In this document: one piece after another, positions 10,147 through 17,477 of the stretch
Layout of the letters: every line of letters begins with the position of its first letter
Position numbering within the stretch: the stretch's first letter is position 1
Assembly: GCA_001598975.1 (NCBI GenBank)
Contig: BBXU01002060.1
Coordinates: 1-17,477 of the forward strand
Source of the DNA: Parachlorella kessleri
Lineage: Eukaryota; Chlorophyta; Trebouxiophyceae; Chlorellales; Chlorellaceae
Direction: 5' to 3'
DNA: 17,477 bases
Translations under genes and position numbers: made by a program
Notes under the pieces: model-generated
What the model was told of the DNA's origin: nothing
Databases searched by the model: none
The model's input: only the letters and a program-made list of their open reading frames with translations

Positions 10147-10884
10147 CAAGAACGTCTTGCAGTGTACATCACAACAAGACCAGCAGCAGCCAGGCCCCAT
10201 GTAGCAGTTACAAAGTGACGATATAACGCCCCTACGCAGTGCCGCACCTGACCCTGTCAACCTCCTGGGTACGGTGCCTGGGCCCTGCCAGCCCTTCTGG
10301 GTGCAAGCTTTGAGCCTGGCCCGCTCACGGCTCACACAACAAGAGTCCAACTATGCACCCACAACACCCAGCGGCACCTCACAACACCCAGGCCCTGCAG
10401 CCAGCCAGTGGCACAGTGGCCAGCCAATACAGCTGTGCTACGGGCCAGCGGCAATGCAGTGACACTGGAATTTTCAGCCTGCAGGATGCGGTGATAGGCG
10501 ACGCGATAAGGTACAGGGGCAGACATGCCAGACCATGACACACACCCATCACAACCTGTTGCAAAGCTGCCACCCTGACTGAGCCCCTCTGACTACAATA
10601 CGCATTTGACGGACCAAGACAGCGAATGCATCAATACCCCCAGTAATACCCAGACAGCAACGCTGCGGCACGCTGGAGTGCTGGCGCGTGTTTTTTCCCG
10701 GGCTCTAGCAAGGGGCTTCCCCATCGGGGCAACCATCAGGGCTGTACTACCTTCGTGTGTACATCTCTTAGAAGCTTGGTTCATGTAGCAGGCCATTTGC
10801 AGCCGCAGCATTGGTCGCCACATCTTTTATACTGCATACCGCATTTACTTGCTAAGCAGCTGCAGGTGACAGAAGGGGTGCAGG
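10147..10884 (+). promoter_or_regulatory. EIF2S3: Upstream region of the eIF2 gamma gene
   Basis: These 738 nt separate the foldback from the eIF2 gamma start, with no supportable gene. A weak TATA-like TTTTATA sits at 10825-10831, about 55 nt before the ATG. The unit ACAACACCCAG occurs twice, at about 10359 and 10381. Function is inferred only from position. Confidence 0.35.
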
Positions 10885-13800
10885 ATGGCGACGAAGGGCA
10901 AGGGGCTCAGGGAGCAGGTGTGGGCATGCGACCTAACTTCAGGTGGTGAAGCGATCGCCCAGTGGTAGCAGGATGCTCACCTCTGGACACTCCCTGCAGA
11001 ACCTGGACACACTAGATATTAACAGCTTGACGCCACTGTCGCCAGAGGTTATCTCCCGGCAGGCCACCATCAATATCGGTGAGGGAGACTGGTAATGGGA
11101 GGACTGTTCGTAAGGTCTGAAGAGCTGCTCCTGCGATACTCTTTACAGTAAGGGGCAGTCGTTTGAAAAAACAGGAGGTAGTGACAACATGGGCTTGCTC
11201 AGAGTATGGGTGCAAGTACTGGGCGACCGGAGTCTATCGGCCCGACCGCCTTCCTGGACGTGCTGGGCTAACACAGCTTTGAACTCCCTGTGTGCAGGCA
11301 CCATCGGCCACGTGGCTCACGGCAAGTCCACAGTCGTGAAGGCCATCTCCGGCGTGCAGACGGTGCGGTTTAAGAATGAGCTGGAGAGGAATATCACGAT
11401 CAAGCTGGGGTATGCCAACGCCAAAATCTACAAGTGCAAGGACGCGCGGTGCCCCCGCCCCGCCTGCTACAAGGCCTACGGCAGCAGCAAGGAGGATAAC
11501 CCCAAGTGTGATGTGCCAGGTGAGTGAGGCGCCGCGGGTGGTGGGCGTTTGCAGTGTCTACATGCCACGTTCGGTCTGTGACAGTACCCCAACCGCCAGG
11601 CGCCGAGAACTTCCCCAGTCGGTGGCACAGCTGAAGTGCGCCACTGTGCTGTGCAGCAGCGGCACCGGCACTGTGTGGGCGTACATGCGTGTAATCAAAC
11701 TAGCTAGTCAATCAAACATTGCCGTCAGTAGATGAAGAACAAGAGCCAAGTGCAATTGCTCCTTGCCGCGGAGCATGCGTATGCTCTCACACCAAGTAAC
11801 GGCATCGCGATGTCTGGCAGGCTGTGCTGAGCGAATATATTGACTGATGCTTAGTCACCCTCCCGGGCAGGGTTTGAGGATGCGGAGATGGAGCTGATGC
11901 GGCATGTGTCGTTTGTGGACTGCCCCGGCCACGACATTCTCATGGCCACCATGCTCAATGGCGCGGCAGTCATGGACGGCGCGCTGCTGCTAATCGCAGC
12001 CAACGAGCCATGCCCGCAGCCGCAGGTGCGGCCAGGGAAGGGGGGAGCAGGGCAGGCTGCGGCAAGCGACTGGGTATGAGTTTCGGCCGTGCAATCGAGG
12101 CGTCGGGTTGGTTGCGAATGGGGGCGGGGCAGAGTGGTATTGTGTAATCTGATGTGGCTTTCTTTATTAGGAGCTTTTGGCAGCCTGCCGGGTGGCAAGA
12201 AAGGCTGACAGCTGGGGTTAGTCCAGAGCAGGGGCACGATGTGGCCTCTGTCACAATTGGAAGCAGCTGGACGAGCAGCTGGATGTGCAGCATGTACGTA
12301 CGTGGTCCTCGACCTAGCTGTGACAGCAGCTCCCAGCTGAGTTTAGCAGCAACAGGCAGAGGGCAGGGAGCGTGACAGCAGCCACTGGTGGGCAGTCAGG
12401 AGGATGTCCATGAGAGCCTTTAGGGCAACTGCGCTGTCCTCTGCCTTCTTTGCCTTGGCGTCTTACGCACCGCCGCGTGTGTGTCCTCCCCCGCCCCCTG
12501 CTGCAGACGTCTGAGCACTTGGCGGCGGTGGAGATCATGCGGCTGCAGCACATCATCATCTTGCAGAACAAGGTGGACCTGGTGACAGAGTCCGCGGCTG
12601 TCAACCAGCACGAGGCCATCTCCCGCTTCATCCAGGCAAGTCCTGGGGGCCCCCAACAGGCCCAGGAGACAAGCTCTACCTTTGGTATATGCTTTTGAGT
12701 TTTGACGTGCTTGGGAGATGGAAGTTGGAAAACCCTTGATTGCATTAGTGGCATCGCTGGGGTCGGGGGTTAGGCGGTCTTCTGGCCTGACGGGCCGTGG
12801 AAGCCTGGGCGCCAGGTGCTGGTCACCGTGCAAAGCTCCGGAGCGGCATGCACGAAGGGGAATGCCTTGGGCATCAGTGTAAGCAGGCAGTGGAGGGGCC
12901 ACGAACCCAGTAGGAGCTCCCTAAAGCCCGCAGCAGGCAGTCAAGCTGGGGTGTGTTGCTGCTGCAGGGCACCATCGCGGAGGGCGCCCCCATCGTGCCC
13001 ATCTCCGCGCAGCTCAAGTACAACATCGACGCTGTGTGCGAGTACTTGTGCAAGAAGATCCCTGTACCCCGGCGTGACTTCATCTCACCACCGCAGGTAT
13101 AATAGGGCTGCTTGTTGACGAGGCGTGGGATGTTCGGCAACAAACAGGGGAAACAGGGACTTTCAATATGCTGTGCTGGGTGGGCTGTGTGCCCGGATTC
13201 AATTCCCGGCAGGCACGACTCTCGCACACTTTTTGAGCAGGAATCGTCCCTTTGAGAGGTCCAGAGCAGTTGATGTTCTCTGGGTGTCTCAAGTACTTTC
13301 TTTCTTAATGCTGGAAAGCCAGTCTGGCGCTGGTGCTGCTGTACCGACGAAGGGGTGGGGTGGACAGAAGCTCCCTGTGGGAGCCTTGGCGCATCTCCTT
13401 GCCTGTTCCAGGGCCTACCCGAGCGGAACAAGTTCTAGGGGTGTGGCTCAGTGCATGGCTGGAGCGTGGGCCACCCGGCTGCTGTGTGCCCCGTGTAGAT
13501 GATTGTGATTCGGTCGTTTGACGTGAACAAGCCTGGGTCGGAGGTAGAGGAGCTCAAGGGCGGCGTAGCGGGTGGGAGCATCCTCCAGGTGGGCGCCAGG
13601 TCCTGGTATCGGATCCTATACTAGTGGGTGCGTGCTATAAAGCATGGGTTGGCTGAGCTGGCATGACCTATGCCAGCGTCAGACCTGCCCGTCATTAGCA
13701 GATGCACTGGCATGTAGGACCTGTGTTGCTCGAAGGTGACCCCGCTGCCACTGCGCCAGCTGGAAGCGCTACCCGCAGGCTCTATGCCCACCTTTTGGGT

Positions 13801-15426
13801 AACACAGCCGTGGTTAGCGGGATGAGCCTTGGCGCATGCACAGCAGGCCTGCTGCGTAAGTCGCCTTGTCATCTGTGCGTGCAGGGGGTGCTGCGCATGG
13901 GCCAGGAGATTGAGGTGCGGCCCGGCATCGTGACCAAGGATGCCAGCGGCGCCATCAAGTGCATCCCTATCTTCTCCCGCATAGTCTCGCTCTTTGCGGA
14001 GCAGAACGAGCTGCAGTACGCGGTGCCCGGCGGGCTGATCGGGGTGGGGACGACCGTGGACCCCACACTCACACGCGCGGACAGGCTGGTCGGACAGGTG
14101 CTTCTGTGTGTCGTGGTGATGTGTGGTGGGGGTGGGGTAGGGGTGAAAAGTGGGCCGTGAAGCCCACGTCCACGGGATGCCGGGCAGGAGGGGGTTGGTG
14201 GGGGAGCATGTGGGTGGGGGGAGGTGTGGAGCGTGCATAGGGCAATCTTGGGTGCAGGAGGGGCCAGGTCTGGTGGCGGGTTGTGAGACGGGAGTGGTGC
14301 TTGCAGAGGGCTGCAGAGCCAGCTGCAGGGCCCAAGGGAGCAAGTGAGGTGGCGGCAAGGCCTGGTGAGGGTACACTTTGAGCTAGGAGACGGGGGCACA
14401 CGAGGTTCCCTGCCCGAGAAGCGGCAGGGAGCCAGGAGGCACATGTGAAGTGACTTGGGGCAGGTGCAGAGGAATGTTGTAGAAGGCGACCTGCCCTACA
14501 TGGCGACGCGCGCTCTGCTGCGCTGCGCTGTGCAGGTGCTTGGCGAGGTGGGGGCGCTGCCCGACGTGTACACCGAGCTGGAGGTCAACTTCTTCCTGCT
14601 GCGCCGCTTGCTGGGAGTCAGAACCTCGGTACGTCCCTGGCCGGGAGCACACCACCAACAGCACATCTTGTTGAAGGGAGGAGATGCCTTTTTTTGAGCC
14701 GTCGCAGGGACCCCAGCCTGTTGCTTGGCAGCGTGTTTGGCGCCAGCCGGATAGGAGATTCAAGCAGTGGTGGGGCATTTGTAACACGAGCCAGGCAGGG
14801 GGGTCACCGACGTGATGCCCTGGTGGTGTGTGCAGGGTGAGGAGAAGCAGGGCAAGGTCAGCAAGCTGTCCAAGAACGAGGTGCTCATGCTCAACATCGG
14901 CTCCATGTGCACAGGGGCACGCGTGGTGGCGGTGAGTACTGGCAGCCTGCCATGAGGCATCGACGAGCTAGCTACTGTGGGGTTGGTTGAGCACTGGTCC
15001 CCATCCGATAAGTCCATGACCTTTTGTGCATGTACTGAGCCGTGGTAGTGATGAGAACCGACGGGCTGCTTGCAGGCGAGTGAGTGGAGTCCCTATGAGG
15101 CTGTCGCTGCTCTCGCAGTAATGGCTTAGCGTTGTAGGCTGTGTCTGCGCTCCTTTCGGTAGGGTTTGGGCCGCCATGGGCATAGATGTGCCTTCTAGTG
15201 GGGTTCCTGCATGAAGTCCCCCTCAATTAGGCCATCTAGAGCAAATCCCCGTGTTTGTGGCCTGCAGGTCAAGCACGATCTGGCCAAGCTGCAGCTCACG
15301 TCGCCGGTGTGCACAAAGGAGGGGGAGAAGATTGCGCTCAGCAGACGCGTGGAGAAGCACTGGCGGCTCATTGGCTGGGGCCAGATACAGAAAGGCTTGC
15401 GCATGGACATGCCTGGCCGCTCGTGA
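10885..15426 (+). CDS. EIF2S3: Translation initiation factor eIF2 subunit gamma
   Basis: This is the GTP-binding core of eIF2, which brings initiator Met-tRNA to the 40S ribosome in the cytosol. Exons: 10885-10917, 11000-11078, 11298-11519, 11871-12025, 12507-12635, 12968-13096, 13499-13588, 13885-14097, 14536-14628, 14836-14931, 15268-15426. Total 1398 nt, 465 aa, close to the human protein. G motifs: GHVAHGKST (residues 41-49), DCPGH (128-132), NKVD (184-187), SAQ (219-221). A four-cysteine knuckle follows the switch region ([18 protein letters not shown], then KCD). Domain II and III signatures [43 protein letters not shown] and [16 protein letters not shown] are intact. The start has A at -3 and G at +4. 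Every intron is GT-AG except the fifth, which is GC-AG. No defect was seen, so it is probably functional. Confidence 0.97.
12636..12967 (+). other. EIF2S3: GC-AG intron in eIF2 gamma
   Basis: The exon ends ...TTCATCCAG and the intron begins GCAAGT, the standard GC-donor context. The next exon begins GGCACCATC, giving the conserved [11 protein letters not shown]. The nearby GT, four bases later, would break the frame, so the GC donor is the only one that keeps the protein. Confidence 0.9.
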
Positions 15427-16013
15427 GCATAGTCCGAGAACCACAGGGACAGGGCATGCTTTCTCGGCAGCGTGAGTTGAGCAGTCTCGACTGAGTTAAG
15501 CAAGCAGTCAAAGCTGACTCCATGGGATAGGTACTCGAAAGACCTGCAAATGGAGTCCGTCTCGCGTAAAGTGGGATTTGTGTCGATGCAGCTTAGCAAA
15601 TGTTAGTGTGACGCTTGGGCGCAGCCTTGGGGTGCCCATGGGAGTCAGAATATCACTGGTGCAGGTAGGCGTTTCACACGCTTTGCATGCCGTGGTACTT
15701 GTTGTTTGGTGGGGAGCTTGGGTGGAGGCCGCATGTGTTGTTTGCTAGGGTGGGTGTGGCAGGGTTTTGGACCTAAGTTTCCTGTAGCCTTGGGTCTGCC
15801 AAGGATAGCTGGGTTGTTTGCATTCTGCAGTAGAGTCTTGCTCTCCTCGCAAACCTAGGTTGATCAGTGGACCGGCTGGTTGTTACATGCAGCTGGGGTT
15901 GTGAGCCGACTGAAAGCTCTCCAAGAGAAATGCCAGTTTGCAACTGCCCACTCCTAGCCGGTGCTGAGCACAGGTAGAGCGTAAGGCAGGCAGCTAGCAG
16001 CAAGCAAGCCGGT
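15427..16013. other. Convergent intergenic region with poly(A)-type signal
   Basis: These 587 nt lie between the stop of eIF2 gamma (plus) and the stop of the right-hand gene (minus), with no gene seen. On the minus strand TGTAA, the usual chlorophyte polyadenylation signal, lies at 15887-15883, about 127 nt past that gene's stop. I found no TGTAA on the plus strand behind eIF2 gamma, so its 3' end signal is not identified. Confidence 0.6.
15883..15887 (-). terminator. TGTAA polyadenylation-type signal
   Basis: TGTAA on the minus strand, about 127 nt beyond the stop of the 16014-17361 gene. Green algal nuclear genes commonly use TGTAA. Five bases alone are weak evidence; position and strand support it. 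Confidence 0.45.
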
Positions 16014-17361
16014 CTAGCCATCCTCCATGGCTGCCAGCTGGCTTAGTGCATTGACCAGCTGTGCTGCCACGCGTTGCATCAGCCGCGCAATGCTGCTGTG
16101 GGTGATGGCAATCAGCTTGCAGGCGTCCTTGGCAGACATAATGGCTGAGGCCACACCGCTCATGAAAGCCTCATCGCAGCCCCCAACCTCGGCTGCCCAG
16201 GCCGCCAGCAGCGGCAGTGCTGTGTGCAGTACCCCTGCTACCTGCACTACCGCATGGGCCAGGGCCTCCTCACCCAGTACAATCGTACTATCACCCAACT
16301 GGCGATGTTCTTCTGGGTGATGGCCCTCGCTGGCGCTGTCAAGGCTGTGCAGGGCGCTGGGTGGAAAGGCCAGGTGCTCGCCAGTTACCTCAGCCACCAG
16401 GCTGTGTACATATTGCTCTGCAGCACTGGCGGCCGCACCCAGCAGCACCAGCCCAGTTCCTGCGCTGCTACAGAGCGCACTGACGAGCTGGAGGGCCACA
16501 GCAGCAGTGCTCTTGGTCAGGTCGATCGCTGCTGCATCGCTGTGCCGCTCCTGGCTGGGCGGCTGCACCTGCTGCTGGTCTGGTGTGCCCAAGCTGGGCG
16601 ACCCATCTGTTGTCGCTGCCTCGTGCCTGGAAACATGGCACGCTGCAGCTACGATGTAACCGAAGAAGGGTCCTAGGCAGAGTCCATCCTCCTGGCTCAT
16701 GAGGCCTGCTGCCTGCCTCACAAGCGCTGCAAGGCATCCAGTGGCCTGCAGCAGTACCCTGCCATGTGCTTCAGTGAGGGTTGTGCTGCTGGCTGCTGCG
16801 CCAACTCCTGCTGCAGGTGACTGCTCTTTATGAGCTTCCAGCAAGTCGCTAATGAGTTCCAGCGCTGCTTGCAGGGGCGTGCGGCCAAGCACTCCTGGCA
16901 GGGGGTTTGCGGCGGGCCGCTCCTTCAACTCCTTGCTCAGCAAATACCTGCGCCAATGAGCGTCAGCAATGCCTGCCTTGTTGGGTTCCTTTCTGTTGGG
17001 CCCCAGCAAAGTGTACGCACATAGTACAGGTGGCACCCCACCTCTGCAGAGTATTCAAAAACTGCTGGTGGGCTGACAGGGTTGCCAAGGCCTGATGCCA
17101 TAGCTCCGCGCTGCTCAGGTCAATTACAGCTTGTTCATCAGCAACCTCGAGTGCTGAGTCCGCAAGCCTTCCCAGTAATTGCAGAGGCTCCTCCTTGGCT
17201 GGGCTCTGGCGCAACTGGCTGATCTCTTCTTCAAGCTCCTTAACCTCATGCGTCCACTTCTGAGCCTCAGCATCCTGGCGGCGCCTTTGAACGATCGCCA
17301 CTGCCAGCGCCTGACGCAATGGCGGCGCAAGGCGTCCCTGATCAGCATGTTCTACAGCCAT
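16014..17361 (-). CDS. Helical protein, possible MEI4/PRD2-like meiotic factor
   Basis: Two exons, 17361-17042 and 16947-16014, separated by a 94-nt GT-AG intron, give 417 aa ending AAMEDG. Residues 18-27 (ALAVAIVQRR) and the following short coiled coil (W36 to R51, THEVKELEEEISQLR) resemble, from memory, the N-terminus of the MEI4/PRD2 family. That family acts with REC114 in programming meiotic double-strand breaks. After the junction, FLNTLQRYLLSKEL and LQAALELISDLLEAH continue an all-helical layout, with Ala-rich helices to the end. The length suits MEI4 (about 380-420 aa). The characteristic MEI4 C-terminal motif was not recognised, so the call is tentative. No signal peptide or membrane span is evident. 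The ATG at 17361 is the first in frame after an upstream stop, but C at -3 is weak and an upstream exon outside the window is possible. Confidence 0.55.
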
Positions 17362-17435
17362 CAGGCTCGATTTAGACCATACCACTGACTCTGAGTCGTT
17401 ACAGCGGCTTCTGTCGGACAAGTCATTGCATCCAT
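17361..17435 (-). promoter_or_regulatory. Upstream ORF overlapping the start codon (TGATG)
   Basis: An ATG at 17435 opens 24 codons (beginning MDAMTCPTEA, ending WYGLNRA). Its TGA overlaps the ATG of the downstream gene as TGATG. If this is 5' UTR, the uORF could limit or re-initiate translation. It could instead be the true N-terminus with a nearby unseen intron or base error. Confidence 0.35.
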
Positions 17436-17470
17436 GAGCAACTCGAGGCTATTCTTGACTACCCAAAAAA

Positions 17471-17477
17471 GGGGGGG
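17471..17477. repeat. Terminal poly-G run
   Basis: The window ends AAAAAAGGGGGGG. Together with the GT repeat at base 1 this suggests both ends are assembly breaks. Confidence 0.9.

Noticed and set aside
10945..10985. tRNA A-box-like sequence (CGCCCAGTGGTAGCAGG) in eIF2 gamma intron 1
   Set aside because: No B box or cloverleaf follows, and the intron is only 82 nt.
13190..13215. tRNA T-arm-like sequence (GGATTCAATTCCC)
   Set aside because: The closing G-C pair before the T loop is missing and no D-arm or anticodon arm can be placed upstream.
13869..14444. 191-codon open frame on the minus strand
   Set aside because: It is antisense to eIF2 gamma exon 8; Pro/His/Thr-rich shadow.

Overview
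The window looks like nuclear DNA of a green alga (Chlorophyta, most likely Chlamydomonadales). The signs are intron-rich genes with short exons and GC-rich third positions, introns rich in G/C homopolymer runs, GT and CAGG/CTGG microsatellite tracts, and a TGTAA poly(A)-type signal behind one gene. Gene models below were spliced by hand: reading phase had to match across every junction and the product had to resemble a known family. Species is not determined. The left edge is a pure GT repeat and the right edge a poly-G run, so the window may be a whole contig that breaks at low-complexity sequence.

Layout. (1) Positions 1-9016, minus strand: one large gene of at least 21 exons, open at its 3' end. 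It encodes a secreted glycoside hydrolase family 5 (GH5) endo-beta-1,4-mannanase followed by a calcium-binding EGF-like domain, a cysteine-rich PAN/Apple-like region and an unrecognised C-terminal module with recurring ALPSG motifs. (2) Positions 9017-10884: an intergenic region of about 1.9 kb between two divergent genes. It holds an imperfect inverted repeat, with arms of about 146 nt around an 88-nt loop. (3) Positions 10885-15426, plus strand: a complete 11-exon gene for translation initiation factor eIF2 gamma (465 aa), including one GC-AG intron. (4) Positions 15427-16013: a short region where genes 3 and 5 converge. (5) Positions 16014-17361, minus strand: a two-exon gene of 417 aa with an N-terminal helical/coiled-coil segment. 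It tentatively resembles the meiotic double-strand-break factor MEI4 (plant PRD2).

The three genes do not form a pathway: a wall-polysaccharide enzyme, a core translation factor and a possible meiotic factor are adjacent as is usual in a eukaryotic genome. The most unusual items are the multidomain mannanase, the foldback in the divergent promoter region, the open frame with a hydrophobic stretch at the left edge, and the possible MEI4/PRD2 relative. No CRISPR array, rRNA, tRNA or intact transposon was seen.
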